A stretch of DNA of 64,000 bases from the NCBI RefSeq assembly GCF_008298035.1, contig NZ_CP042910.1:868001-932000 (forward strand), given 5' to 3'. The notes beneath the pieces are model-generated. The model did not search any database and was not told the DNA's origin. It saw nothing but the letters and a program-made list of their open reading frames with translations. Every line of letters begins with the position of its first letter. Position 1 is the first letter of the stretch. Shown here piece after piece: positions 47,214-56,979 of the stretch. The stretch is from Gimesia maris (lineage in GTDB: Bacteria > Planctomycetota > Planctomycetia > Planctomycetales > Planctomycetaceae). A program made the translations under genes and the position numbers.

Positions 47214-48635
47214 ATGAAACTTTCGTACAAAGTCACATCTTCGACTTTATTCCTGCTCAGCAGTTTCTTCTGTCTGACTGGCTGCGGTGAGCCTCCGATT
47301 CCGCCCCAGACCGCTTCACTTTCGACGGAAGGAAAGGGCGAGTTTTCGTCGATTCCGCTGGACGAAGGCAAAAAACCGGAAGAGACGGAACTCGATTACC
47401 TGCTCAGAAAAGGAGGCCTCAATCGCAATAAGCCTGAAGCAGGGGGAGGCTATTATTTTTCCAATTACTTCGACTACTGTAGCGAAGACGAATTGCCCAT
47501 GCTGACCCGGGTCGAAGGGCTGCGCGCATTTGATATGTTTGACGGGAATTCATTCAGCCCGGCTGGCTGGAAACAGATTGGTCAGATCTCCGGGCTGGAA
47601 GCGTTTAACGTCTCGTGTCAATATGTGACTGATGAGCATCTGATGGGATTGCAGGGCTTGCCGCAACTGAAAGATCTTAAAATCCTCAATAATTGTATGA
47701 AGCAAAGTCCTGTTTCCGATCAGGGTCTGCAGGTGCTCTCCTCTTTTCCCGCCCTGCGCCGTCTGGTACTGCACAGTCGCGAGATCAACGTGCGTGGTTG
47801 CGAACTGATTGGCGACTGCACAGAACTCCGTGCGCTGGAACTGTGGGGACCGATCACGGACGAATGTCTCAAGCCCCTGGGGAAGCTGAAAAATCTCAAG
47901 CATCTGATTGTGGTGGGGACGTTTTCCGATGCCGGCCTGAAGCATCTGTCTGGATTAAAACAGCTTACTCGCCTGGTACTCCACAGTGACCAGATGACAG
48001 GGAGCGGCTTAAACAGTTTTGCAGAGGCACCGGAATTACGGGAGTTCGGATTTTCCGGCAGTCCCGCAGGCAATGCCACATTAAAACAGCTGGACCAGTT
48101 GCCTGGTCTTGCCGTCTTGAATCTCTCGACTCCATCAGTCAACGATGCCGTTCTACAGACCATGCCCGATCTGCCGCAGTTGGAAGCACTCTCCCTGAAA
48201 AACTCCAACATTACCGATAAAGGTCTGGATGCCCTGGTCAAGGTGAAAAATTTAAGAGAGTTGGTTTTGTACTCTACCGAAATTACGAATGCCGGCTTGA
48301 TTCGACTGGAGCCACTCCAGCAACTGCGGTTGCTGGTGTTGGGAAATCCAGGCCATACGGAATTGATTACCGGGAAGGGACTGGAGTCGCTGACGAAACT
48401 GTCTCGACTGGAGGTACTCGACATAGACTATGTAAACGCTGAGCAACTTGATTTACGCCCCCTGGCACGCTGCTCCTCTCTGGTGGAGGTGATCCTGAAT
48501 TTCGGCTCTGATGATGTCCGGAAACGCTGGCAGGAAGTGCAGGTTGAACGACCTGAGCTGAAAAAAGTTCAAAACATCATTCCTGTGACGCGACTTTTAG
48601 AAAAATATTTTGCTTCTTACGGTGAAATTCCCTGA
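47214..48635 (+). CDS. Leucine-rich-repeat lipoprotein
   Basis: ATG at 47214 gives a lipoprotein signal (MKLSYKVTSSTLFLLSSFFC followed by the lipobox LTGC). The remaining about 440 residues hold some 14 leucine-rich repeats such as LRALELWGPITDECLKPLG and LEALSLKNSNITDKGL. An in-frame start 24 bp upstream exists, but this one begins the signal peptide. Predicted to be membrane-anchored outside the cytoplasm and to bind protein. Followed by a small membrane protein gene 40 bp downstream. Confidence 0.85.
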   Translation: MKLSYKVTSSTLFLLSSFFCLTGCGEPPIPPQTASLSTEGKGEFSSIPLDEGKKPEETELDYLLRKGGLNRNKPEAGGGYYFSNYFDYCSEDELPMLTRVEGLRAFDMFDGNSFSPAGWKQIGQISGLEAFNVSCQYVTDEHLMGLQGLPQLKDLKILNNCMKQSPVSDQGLQVLSSFPALRRLVLHSREINVRGCELIGDCTELRALELWGPITDECLKPLGKLKNLKHLIVVGTFSDAGLKHLSGLKQLTRLVLHSDQMTGSGLNSFAEAPELREFGFSGSPAGNATLKQLDQLPGLAVLNLSTPSVNDAVLQTMPDLPQLEALSLKNSNITDKGLDALVKVKNLRELVLYSTEITNAGLIRLEPLQQLRLLVLGNPGHTELITGKGLESLTKLSRLEVLDIDYVNAEQLDLRPLARCSSLVEVILNFGSDDVRKRWQEVQVERPELKKVQNIIPVTRLLEKYFASYGEIP

Positions 48636-48675
48636 AATTGTCGCGATCTACTTTTAACAAGGTTCAAGTGTAATC

Positions 48676-48930
48676 ATGCTAAAATTAAATCCGTGGACAC
48701 CGACCTTTTTTGCTTTCTTTCTATTATTCACTGGTTACTTTGAGAGCAGAGCAAATGATTCTGGTATGCCATTTATCTATGCATTCTTACCGATGATTGT
48801 CTGGCAGGTGAGCTGGTTCTTCGCTCAACTGCAGAAAGAAAACGACGAGCTTCGCGCGCGACTGGATGTATTGGAAGGCAAAGAGACTGCAGAAGAACTG
48901 CCTGAAAACCGGGCAGTCGCCCATGGTTGA
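48676..48930 (+). CDS. Small membrane protein with coiled-coil tail
   Basis: An 84-residue protein with two hydrophobic segments (about 7-20 and 33-49), then a heptad-like coiled coil (QLQKENDELRARLDVLEGKE). No family recognised. Follows the LRR lipoprotein gene by 40 bp and precedes the DUF4304 gene by 15 bp, so the three may be co-transcribed. Confidence 0.65.
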   Translation: MLKLNPWTPTFFAFFLLFTGYFESRANDSGMPFIYAFLPMIVWQVSWFFAQLQKENDELRARLDVLEGKETAEELPENRAVAHG

Positions 48931-48945
48931 TCAAGCTGAAATGAT

Positions 48946-49434
48946 ATGATCACAACACAGCACCTGAAAAATGCGATGCATGCGGAACTGAAGCCGCGTG
49001 GATTTCAACGCAAGGGTTCGAACTGGTATCTGTCCGGTGCGCAGGTCATAGCGGTGTTAAACCTGCAGAAGTCACAATATGGCGGGACTTATTTTCTTAA
49101 TCTTGGCTTCTGGCTGCAGCAGATAGAACACAACGATTTCCCCCGCGCGCATCAGTGTCATATTACTGCACGCGCCAGTTCTCTCTGGCCTGAGGGAACG
49201 CCTCGCCCGGAAGCAGGTCCGCCTCGCATCGCCGACCTGTTGAATCTCGACGACTATCCCTGTGACGATACGAAGCGACTTGACCAACTCAGACGATTTA
49301 TCGCAGACAAACTGGTACCTGTATTTAAAGCAGGTGTCACCCTGGAAGGACTCAATCAATTGCTGGCGGAAGACGATGAGTTCCAGATTACCCTGGCAGC
49401 ACGGAATGCTCTGGGATTAGCGCCACTTGACTGA
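48946..49434 (+). CDS. DUF4304 family protein
   Basis: A 162-residue soluble protein whose start (MHAELKPRGFQRKGSNWYLS) and next strand (VIAVLNLQKSQYGGTYFLNL) match DUF4304, a family found beside phage-like and toxin-immunity genes in many bacteria. Function unknown. It lies 15 bp after a small membrane protein gene and converges on the potassium channel gene. Confidence 0.8.
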   Translation: MITTQHLKNAMHAELKPRGFQRKGSNWYLSGAQVIAVLNLQKSQYGGTYFLNLGFWLQQIEHNDFPRAHQCHITARASSLWPEGTPRPEAGPPRIADLLNLDDYPCDDTKRLDQLRRFIADKLVPVFKAGVTLEGLNQLLAEDDEFQITLAARNALGLAPLD

Positions 49435-49441
49435 TTCATTC

Positions 49442-50563
49442 TCACAGTTCCGCCGTCACACCCCGATAGGTAATCTTGATTCCCTTGGCGGCGAATTTTT
49501 CAGACAGATGCGGAATATCATTGCTGTGGACCAGTACGATGACGGCGTCTCCTTCCAGCAGGAGTGTGTCAGAAGCCAGATTCTGTTCGACTTCACCATC
49601 GGCGCGGCGGATGGCGACGACCAGGAAACCACGATCGCTGCGAACCTCGATCTTATCCAGTGTCTTGTTTACGAACGTCGAACCCGCGGTCACCTGCAGT
49701 TCTTCAAATTGCAGACCGAAGTGACCCAACTCGTCAGTAATCGCGCCTTCGCTGGTAAGCTGTTCCAGCATGTTTTCCATCGTCGGTCGCATAATCAATT
49801 GCGCGACTTTGCTCGCGCCGATCGCGGTGGGCAGCACCACACGGTTCGCACCGCAGCCCAGCAGCTTCTTTTCGGTCTTGGGATTTTCGCCGCGTGCGAT
49901 GATCATCACGTCCGGGTTCATTTCCCGCGCGGTAATCGTGACGAACACATTCGTCGCGTCGGCTGACAGGACGGTTGCCAGCACGGAGGCCCGGCGGATG
50001 CCCGCCTGTTCGAGGATGTATTCCTCCGATGCATCGCCGTTAATCACCCAGTAGCCCTGATCTTCAGCGGCCTTCAGGCGACGTTCGTCACAGTCCACAA
50101 CCACGAACGGTTTTTTGGCGGCGTACAGACTTTTCGCCAGGATCGAACCCATGCGGCCGACACCACAGATGATTGTGTGACCATTCAGACGTTCTATTTC
50201 TTTTGTCATTCTTCTCGCTCCCAGGGCACGGTTGAGTTCGCCGTCAATGACCATCTGCATGAACCCGCCGATGGTATAGATCACCGCGCCATAACCGGCG
50301 ATGATCACCATGATCGTCAAGGCCCGCAGCCCCGACGATTCGATGGGCTGCACTTCGCCATATCCGACGCCGAAGATGGTGATGATGACCATGTAGATCG
50401 AATCTTCCAGCTTCCAGCCGGCGGAGACATAGCCGATGACGGCAACCAGACAGATCGTAAAGAACAATGCAATCCCGGTCATGATTTTTCGGAACGGTCG
50501 GGAATGCCCCGGCTGACTTCGCTGAATCGTATCTCCAGAGAATAATGATTCAGAATCTGACAT
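49442..50563 (-). CDS. Potassium channel with NAD-binding (RCK/TrkA-N) domain
   Basis: A 373-residue channel protein. An N-terminal helix (about 27-46) and a second helix (about 82-102) flank a pore loop with filter TIFGVGYGE (63-70). The cytosolic part is a TrkA-N Rossmann domain beginning HTIICGVGRMGSILAKSL (about 129), with VVDCDE as the ligand-binding acid, followed by a TrkA-C domain. It follows the MthK-type two-helix layout. It probably opens in response to a nucleotide or divalent ion and moves potassium. It lies downstream of glnN, separated by a strong hairpin. Confidence 0.9.
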   Translation of the reverse strand: MSDSESLFSGDTIQRSQPGHSRPFRKIMTGIALFFTICLVAVIGYVSAGWKLEDSIYMVIITIFGVGYGEVQPIESSGLRALTIMVIIAGYGAVIYTIGGFMQMVIDGELNRALGARRMTKEIERLNGHTIICGVGRMGSILAKSLYAAKKPFVVVDCDERRLKAAEDQGYWVINGDASEEYILEQAGIRRASVLATVLSADATNVFVTITAREMNPDVMIIARGENPKTEKKLLGCGANRVVLPTAIGASKVAQLIMRPTMENMLEQLTSEGAITDELGHFGLQFEELQVTAGSTFVNKTLDKIEVRSDRGFLVVAIRRADGEVEQNLASDTLLLEGDAVIVLVHSNDIPHLSEKFAAKGIKITYRGVTAEL

Positions 50564-50615
50564 GACTGATGTTCTCGATAGTTGCGCTCAAGTCACACTT
50601 TTTCAGAAGACAACA

Positions 50616-50658
50616 GGAACAGAGCCGACTCAGCAGGACGCTGGTCGGCTCCGGTTCC
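50616..50658 (-). terminator. Terminator-like hairpin downstream of glnN
   Basis: A GGAAC-AGAGCCGAC / GTCGGCTC-GTTCC type stem (8-bp core, outer 5-bp arm) with a 14-nt loop, about 27 bp past the glnN stop. The run after it on the minus strand is U-poor, so strong termination is uncertain. Confidence 0.5.
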
Positions 50659-50684
50659 GAAGACTCGATTGTTAACGAATACTG

Positions 50685-52934
50685 TTATTTAATGAACAGC
50701 ATTTCCTGGTAAGTCGGCAGTGGCCACAGATCGTCAGCCACAATCCCTTCCAGTTCATCGGCTGTCGCACGCACCTTGTTCATCAAAGGCAGAATCGTGT
50801 GGCAGCAGTGGGTGGCTTCAGACAGCATGTCTTCCGACTCGCTTCCGGCAGCAGCCGCTTCCAGTTCGGAGATGCCATCCTGCAGCGACTTGACCAGTTC
50901 AGTCACCTTGTCCAGCGTGTTCGTGTCGAAATCGTAATCCAGCATTTTCAGGCTGGCACAGTTGGAAACCAGTTCGCCCTGGTAACGGATCGCAGCCGGG
51001 AAGATCATGGTCTTCGCGATTTTGACCGTCAGGTTGAGTTCCACTTTGATCGACATGATGTACTGTTCGAGGTAGATTTCCAGGCGGCTGGCCAGCTCGC
51101 GTTCGGAAAGGACTTCGTATTTGGTAAACAGGTCTTTGACTTCCTGTGTTTCCAGAACAGGCAGAGCATCGACGGTGGTCTTGAGGTTCAACAGGCCGCG
51201 TTTAGCAGCTTCTTCATGCCATTCGTCGCTGTATCCGTCGCCGTTAAAGATGATCGAACCATGCTCGTTCATGATTTCCGTCAACAGTTTCTGCAGTTCG
51301 CCGTGCAGCTTGCTGGGGTCGCCGCCGGTGGCTTCTTCCAGTTTGGTTGCACAGTACTCCAGTGAGTCAGCCACGATGGTGTTCATCGCGACCAGGGGAC
51401 CTGCGATGGACTGATTTGAACCGACAGCACGGAATTCAAACCGGTTACCGGTGAAGGCAAACGGACTGGTTCGGTTACGGTCGCCGGCATCTTTGGGCAG
51501 TGGTGGCAGCACGTCGGCTCCCACGGTCAGAGTCCCTTTAGGAATCGATGAATTGGCTCCGCCGGCTTTGATCTGCTCGAAGACGTCGGTCAACTGATCG
51601 CCCAGGAAGATCGAGATAATCGCGGGAGGTGCTTCGTTGGCACCCAGGCGATGATCGTTGCTGGCAGATGCGACAACGGCTCGCAGCAGTCCCTGGAATT
51701 TATGGACGGCACGAATGACGGCACCACAGAACAGCAGGAACTGTGCATTTTCGTGAGGAGTATCGCCGGGATCCAGCAGGTTGCCCTGTGAGGCACTGCC
51801 CATGGACCAGTTGACGTGCTTACCAGAACCATTGACGCCCGCAAACGGTTTTTCGTGAGTCAGGCAAACCATGCCATGCTTTTCAGCAGTCCGACGCAGC
51901 GTGGTCATCAGCAATTGCTGATGGTCGGTTGCGATGTTGGCAGATTCAAACAAAGGTGCGATTTCAAACTGCCCGGGAGCCACTTCGTTGTGACGGGTTT
52001 TGATAGGAATACCCAGTTTAAACAGTTCGCGTTCGGCTTCAAACATGAAGGCCAGAACGCGGTCGGGGATGGCACCAAAGTAGTGATCGTCAAATTCCTG
52101 ACCTTTAGGCGGTTTGGCACCGAATAAAGTACGACCGGAGTTTAACAGGTCGGGACGGGCGTAGTAGAAGTTACGGTCGATCAGGAAATATTCCTGTTCG
52201 GGACCGGCGGTGGAAGAAACCAGTTTGCCATCATCATGACCAAACAGTTTCAGAATCCGCTGTGCCTGAATGTTCAACGCCTGCATGGAACGCAGGACGG
52301 GGGTTTTCTTGTCGAGTGCTTCGCCGGTCCAGGAAACGAACGCGGTCGGAATGCAGAGTGTCGTACCGTTGGAATTTTCCAGAATGTAAGCCGGGCTGGT
52401 GACGTCCCAGATAGTGTAACCGCGGGCTTCGAATGTAGCGCGGATACCACCGGTCGGGAAGCTGGAACCATCGGGTTCACCCTGGATCAGCTGTGAGCCA
52501 CTGAATTCGGCGATCGCACTGCCGTCACCGTCTGGAGACAGGAAACTGTCGTGCTTTTCCGCAGTCGAACCGGTCAGGGGATAGAAAACGTGAGCGTAGT
52601 GAGTGGCCCCTTTTTCAATCGCCCAGTCTTTAATGGCGGAAGCCACAACGTCTGCAGTGGAGCAATCGAGTTTATGTCCCCCTTCGATGGTGCTGATCAA
52701 CTGTTTGTAAACCTGCTTGGGCAGACGCTTTTTCATGGTCGCTGTAGAAAAGACATTTGCGTTAAACAGCTGACCGGTCGGTGTCTGCTGGAAGTTCATC
52801 GGAGGATGATTGGGCTGGTAACCAGTCACTGCAGCGACGGCTGCAGAGCGGGCGGAACCCAGGGTCGTTTTGACTCCATTGCTGCTGCCGGTGTAGGTGG
52901 TTTTACCATTCGAAGATTGAATTTCGGTGTTCAC
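50685..52934 (-). CDS. glnN: Glutamine synthetase type III
   Basis: A 749-residue type III glutamine synthetase, which makes glutamine from glutamate, ammonia and ATP. It has the GSIII-type active-site stretch [17 protein letters not shown], the metal/ATP loop [11 protein letters not shown], and the [16 protein letters not shown] motif, plus the C-terminal extension seen only in type III. About 240 bp of untranslated leader separates it from a sigma-54-like promoter at 53183. No PII or amtB gene lies nearby. A terminator-like hairpin follows the gene. Confidence 0.96.
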   Translation of the reverse strand: MNTEIQSSNGKTTYTGSSNGVKTTLGSARSAAVAAVTGYQPNHPPMNFQQTPTGQLFNANVFSTATMKKRLPKQVYKQLISTIEGGHKLDCSTADVVASAIKDWAIEKGATHYAHVFYPLTGSTAEKHDSFLSPDGDGSAIAEFSGSQLIQGEPDGSSFPTGGIRATFEARGYTIWDVTSPAYILENSNGTTLCIPTAFVSWTGEALDKKTPVLRSMQALNIQAQRILKLFGHDDGKLVSSTAGPEQEYFLIDRNFYYARPDLLNSGRTLFGAKPPKGQEFDDHYFGAIPDRVLAFMFEAERELFKLGIPIKTRHNEVAPGQFEIAPLFESANIATDHQQLLMTTLRRTAEKHGMVCLTHEKPFAGVNGSGKHVNWSMGSASQGNLLDPGDTPHENAQFLLFCGAVIRAVHKFQGLLRAVVASASNDHRLGANEAPPAIISIFLGDQLTDVFEQIKAGGANSSIPKGTLTVGADVLPPLPKDAGDRNRTSPFAFTGNRFEFRAVGSNQSIAGPLVAMNTIVADSLEYCATKLEEATGGDPSKLHGELQKLLTEIMNEHGSIIFNGDGYSDEWHEEAAKRGLLNLKTTVDALPVLETQEVKDLFTKYEVLSERELASRLEIYLEQYIMSIKVELNLTVKIAKTMIFPAAIRYQGELVSNCASLKMLDYDFDTNTLDKVTELVKSLQDGISELEAAAAGSESEDMLSEATHCCHTILPLMNKVRATADELEGIVADDLWPLPTYQEMLFIK

Positions 52935-53906
52935 TGTTTTGACCTTTTCATTGGGCGATTAAAACTACTGACAAAACTGTTGGAAACTCGTGAGATCCAT
53001 CAGATAACTGGCTTTGAAACCAGGACAATTACATTTCTTAAGAGGTTAAATTCTTCTGATTGTTTCGCAATCGACATGAAAATCTGGTTTGTGCCAATGG
53101 ACTAATGTGCCGTGGTCTTACGCCAAATTACTCAGAACTTTGTGAAATCAAGAAGTAGTTAAGATGTAGTAACTATTACAAAGCAGAATATGTGCCAAAC
53201 TTCGGGCAGAATCGCGATTTCCAGAGCCTTCGCTCAGCCTCGGATACCAGGTCCTGGTACCACTGTGACAGTCTGACATTCTAATCCCCTGCATCATCGG
53301 CATTTGAGTGAACGTAAACTTCATTTATAAACTCCCTCCGATCAGGGACTAAAGGGCTGCAAATTCACAAGATCTCTTACGACCCGAACCCGGGCTGCCT
53401 GCTTTAGTTCTGGCATGCCAAGATTGCACGCATTCTTTGCCTGAAAAATCAGCACACCATTTCAGCAGGCCCGATATGGTTCGGAAGCAAAGTTTCGCAG
53501 GGTGGGAATTCTGAGTGAATTATAACGGCATGTATCAATGAGCGTTGATGCAACGAGGTGCCAGGGATCAGCGTCATTTCGAAGACTGATGAGGCATTGT
53601 TTTCAGAATCAAATCCGCCAGCACGAGTCGATGATCAGTGTCAGTCGCAACCTCCGCAGATACCTGTACAGACTCGAGGAAATGATCAATCGAAATCGGT
53701 CAATCAGCAGTAGCCGCGTCGAGCTGAGAGGGGTAGTCTGGGCCTGTGTTACCTGGAGACGCTAAATCGCTGACTCCAGATTCAAGTCTATCCGTCTTTT
53801 CTTTTATGGTTTAAGATCTGCTCGCCTGGATGGTGGTGGCTGCGACCCCTCATTGGATTGGGGAACGCCGGGGATGACCTTATCAATTTAACTTGACAGG
53901 AATCGC
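52935..53906. other. Long intergenic region upstream of glnN
   Basis: About 970 bp with no supportable gene; a frame at 53538-53765 has no ribosome site or recognisable product. It contains a sigma-54-like promoter (53183-53197) for glnN and possibly a regulatory leader. The part around 53230-53530 has no repeats I can see. Confidence 0.6.
53183..53197 (-). promoter_or_regulatory. Sigma-54-like promoter for glnN
   Basis: On the minus strand: TTTGGCACATATTCTGCTTT. GG and GC are ten bases apart, as in the -24/-12 consensus TGGCAC-N5-TTGC, with one mismatch (CTGC for TTGC). It lies 249 bp upstream of the glnN start. Nitrogen-regulated sigma-54 promoters at glutamine synthetase genes are common, but the match is a single site. 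Confidence 0.4.
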
Positions 53907-54335
53907 ATGATGAGATGGATCTTAATGCTGCTGATCCTCTGCAGCGGCTGTACAACGCCCCTGGAACTGCATGACATCGCAGACTTACGAGTGGACCAGG
54001 ATCGCTGCCACATCCACAATGAACAACTCAAGGAAGACATTAACTCCGTCGAGGATTTCAACGGGACGGACTTCAATCGTGTCAGTTATTTCTTCAACTA
54101 CACGGAAGTCCGGCGTGAGTTGTTTCCCTATGCGTTTGATGATCAGGGTGATGAGACAGGCAATGGTGTCGCGCTGGTCAAGTATTGTCCCCGTTGTCGT
54201 GCCGCAAAACAGCAGTTCGTAGCCGACTACCCGATTCTTGAAGATCCTGAAAAAGGGTATTGGAAAAAAGAGGGCTGGGGCTTCGATGCAAAGCTGTATA
54301 TCAAAGATCATCCCCCCGTCGTCACCGGAAAATGA
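53907..54335 (+). CDS. Hypothetical lipoprotein with CxxC pair
   Basis: A 142-residue protein with a lipoprotein signal (lipobox LCSGC) and a mostly acidic mature part. A YCPRCRAAK pair (CxxC) sits two-thirds through, which could bind metal. AGGAAT precedes the ATG. Family not recognised. A single gene converging with the membrane endonuclease/phosphatase gene. Confidence 0.75.
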   Translation: MMRWILMLLILCSGCTTPLELHDIADLRVDQDRCHIHNEQLKEDINSVEDFNGTDFNRVSYFFNYTEVRRELFPYAFDDQGDETGNGVALVKYCPRCRAAKQQFVADYPILEDPEKGYWKKEGWGFDAKLYIKDHPPVVTGK

Positions 54336-54431
54336 ATATGAAATAAAACAATCAGAAATCCTTATGAGCCCCTGTTCTTTCTTGTATGCAAAAGTCTGTT
54401 CGAATTGAGAATCAATCTATTGATCGACGAT

Positions 54432-55451
54432 TCATTCCTTACCCGGCTCCAGCAGCAGGTCCGCTATCACCGACCGGTGGTCTGTATCTTCACTCAGTTC
54501 TGCGATAACCCGCAGCGGCTGGAAGCGAGTATCACACCATACCTGGTCAATTCGCAGGAACGGGGCTTCGTTGGTGATGGTATTTCCCCAGCCGACACCT
54601 GCGCTGGTAAAGGCATCGCGTAGATTTGCCGGCAGTTCCCGGAAAATGGGATCGCGGGGATTGACGTTGAAGTCGCCGCCCACAATCACTGGCAGATCGG
54701 TCGGCAGTTCTGACAGGCGACGACTGAGCTGCTGCAGCTCATCGCGCTGATGAATTCGCTGATCACGGTAGGCACGCCAGCACTCCGGGTTCCACAGGTC
54801 CGCGCGAAAGGGGGGCGGCGTCAGACGCAACGAAACGACGAGGACCTCCTGTCCCGTTTTGACTCTGACTTTCCCGATGGTGTAATTCACGGACGACGCC
54901 ACGGGTTCGAGGGGAGTGCGACTCAGAATCGAAGCATCCACGCCCGCCAGCAGACCGGAATTTTCACCCAGTATGGTTTGACCCACCTCACGCAGCGTTC
55001 CCGCGCCCGGTGTCTCCTGGATCAGAATCAGGTCCGGCTGCCATTGTTCCAGCGCTGCGACTGCTTTGCTGCTGCCATGCGCGTTGAGTGAAATCACCCG
55101 CAGCGGAATCTGTCCCGGCTGCGCTACAACATCGGGTGGATTCCAAAGCCCCCGCCAAAGACTGAGTGGCGTATCGGCAAACACGACGAGGAACACAAAC
55201 CAGAGTCCGATTGAGACTAACGCCACCCGCTGCCGTTTCGCCCGCAACAGAATCAGAGCCAGAAACAAACCGCCGACAAACCAGCACCAGCTCGGATAAA
55301 CGGTTACCGCGGCGCAGGCATCGGGTTGCCACAGGTAACAGACACTGACGCCAATCCACAGCAAAAGCGTCACGCCGGTGGTTACAACTCCAATCAGCTT
55401 CGTAACGCGCTCGGATGTACGCGTTAAGAGAGACTGCTGCGAGTTATTCAT
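54432..55451 (-). CDS. Membrane-anchored endonuclease/exonuclease/phosphatase family protein
   Basis: A 339-residue protein with three N-terminal membrane helices (about 18-38, 50-65 and 72-92) and a C-terminal EEP domain. It shows the asparagine block LRVISLNAHG, the metal Glu block LILIQETPG, the Asp/Asn block VIVGGDFNVNPRDP, and the terminal DHRSVIADL. Such enzymes cleave phosphodiester or phosphate ester bonds; the substrate is unknown, and the layout resembles the YafD group. It diverges from the gene at 55588. Confidence 0.85.
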   Translation of the reverse strand: MNNSQQSLLTRTSERVTKLIGVVTTGVTLLLWIGVSVCYLWQPDACAAVTVYPSWCWFVGGLFLALILLRAKRQRVALVSIGLWFVFLVVFADTPLSLWRGLWNPPDVVAQPGQIPLRVISLNAHGSSKAVAALEQWQPDLILIQETPGAGTLREVGQTILGENSGLLAGVDASILSRTPLEPVASSVNYTIGKVRVKTGQEVLVVSLRLTPPPFRADLWNPECWRAYRDQRIHQRDELQQLSRRLSELPTDLPVIVGGDFNVNPRDPIFRELPANLRDAFTSAGVGWGNTITNEAPFLRIDQVWCDTRFQPLRVIAELSEDTDHRSVIADLLLEPGKE

Positions 55452-55587
55452 TTCAGTTGCCTGTAGTGAAGAGAAGCCCGAAGGGAAAATAATGCTGGCC
55501 CGGCTCTATGATCTAAGCTATGATACCCGACATCAAAAAGCCAGAGGCAACTCTGAAAGTTTCAGGATCGAATGGGGAGACACGGAT

Positions 55588-56703
55588 GTGAAAGCTTTGC
55601 GCATTCCAATTTCATCTGGTTGTCTGAGTCTATACTGCTTTTTTATTTGCGGGCAGTTGCTGGCGGAGCCTTCCGAGGAGCAGAAAGACACTTCGCAACA
55701 GACCGAAATTCACTTTGATGATTTGAAGGACAAGTATCAGATTATCGGTCGACTCGGAAAACCGGTAGGTGAGTTTCATACGATTCATGGAATCTGGAAA
55801 CGATTCAACTTTTCGAAACGCCAGCTTTTCTTTGAAGTCACTCATGTGAATTTCCAGAAATTGCCAGAACCTCAACTTTATCCGGAACGGCATTTCAAAC
55901 TGGCACACCCCTGGGCAACCGAGAAATTAAAAGTAGATCCAGATTATTCTCCGATTTGTGAATACCGTGTCTGGGAGTCCCTCGAATATTTCGGTACACC
56001 AGATGATTTCTGGAAGGAATCAAAGTTGCCTGAATCGATTGGTATCCTGCCTGGTTTCAAAGACAGAGAAAAAAAAGAATTCATACCTCTGGAACTCACC
56101 AGTGAATTGAATTACGTGAAGTCACGGATTTTGAATCAGGAAGAGGTGAAAAACAGGTTAGAAAAGTTAGTGACGGCAGGTGATAGTGTTGCAGCATCAA
56201 TTGTGAATTATAATTCCTGGCTGTTAAACAAAAAACGCAGCGAGGGACGCTTGGATATCAGCTTCAGAGATCTTCAAGACCGGTATCGAATTATCGGTAA
56301 GCTTGGAAAACCTCTGGGAGAATATTCTAAGATTCGCGGTGTCTGGAAGCATGAAAGAACTACTAAAGGTCATGACGTACGTCGTCTTTATCGCTTGTAT
56401 GTGACCCACATTGATGGAAAGCCGCTGGACCAAAGGGTCATTTTCGATTATTGGTGGGATACAATTACCAGTTATGGAGTCATGCCCTTCAAACCTCCCG
56501 TACCCGATCCTGTAGAAACAAAGGTCTGGGAAATGCGTGTAGTGGAATTGATGAAAAATCGAGGGCTTCCCATTGGCTTCAACGGAGAAGCCGACTTAAT
56601 CGAACAGCATAACAGCTATTTTGAGTTGGACAGCATTCTCCGTTATCATCACCGTCCTACCATTCTCAGAGGCACCATGCGAATTTCTGAAAAAGAGAAC
56701 TAA
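55588..56703 (+). CDS. Exported protein with two homologous domains
   Basis: GTG at 55588 has GGGGAGA seven bases upstream, and the 371-residue product begins with a signal peptide. The longer frame from 55378 would cover the opposite gene's start. Residues about 40-80 (DDLKDKYQIIGRLGKPVGEF, then HGIWKRF) and about 225-265 (DLQDRYRIIGKLGKPLGEYS, then RGVWKHE) are near-copies, so the protein holds an internal duplication of a DKY-IIGKLGKP-GE domain. No known family recognised. Probably periplasmic. Confidence 0.7.
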   Translation: MKALRIPISSGCLSLYCFFICGQLLAEPSEEQKDTSQQTEIHFDDLKDKYQIIGRLGKPVGEFHTIHGIWKRFNFSKRQLFFEVTHVNFQKLPEPQLYPERHFKLAHPWATEKLKVDPDYSPICEYRVWESLEYFGTPDDFWKESKLPESIGILPGFKDREKKEFIPLELTSELNYVKSRILNQEEVKNRLEKLVTAGDSVAASIVNYNSWLLNKKRSEGRLDISFRDLQDRYRIIGKLGKPLGEYSKIRGVWKHERTTKGHDVRRLYRLYVTHIDGKPLDQRVIFDYWWDTITSYGVMPFKPPVPDPVETKVWEMRVVELMKNRGLPIGFNGEADLIEQHNSYFELDSILRYHHRPTILRGTMRISEKEN

Positions 56704-56979
56704 CGATGTTCGGGATAGTCTCGAACAGTTGGGTTGACGCAGTGATGGATTGTTAATTATTTCAGGCACGTCGTACTCTCCAGAACCCAGCGAAGTCTGC
56801 AAAGATCCAGACCAGAAACACAACTCAGAAAAACGAAAATAAGTGTTGAAACAGCAGTCAGCCAGAGCGAGTTTGCCGGCGGCCCGATCTATCACAACGG
56901 TGACTGACTGGTAAACAGAATCGTGCGGGTTTACGATGTACTCTCACTCGTATTTGTCTCCCGGATTGAGGATCATCGC

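Noticed and set aside
53538-53765. Plus-strand frame of 75 codons upstream of the lipoprotein gene
   Set aside because: No ribosome site and a basic, serine-rich translation with no pattern; more likely non-coding.
55378-55587. N-terminal extension of the duplicated-domain protein
   Set aside because: It would cover the start of the opposite-strand gene and is not signal-like, whereas GTG 55588 has a ribosome site and begins a signal peptide.
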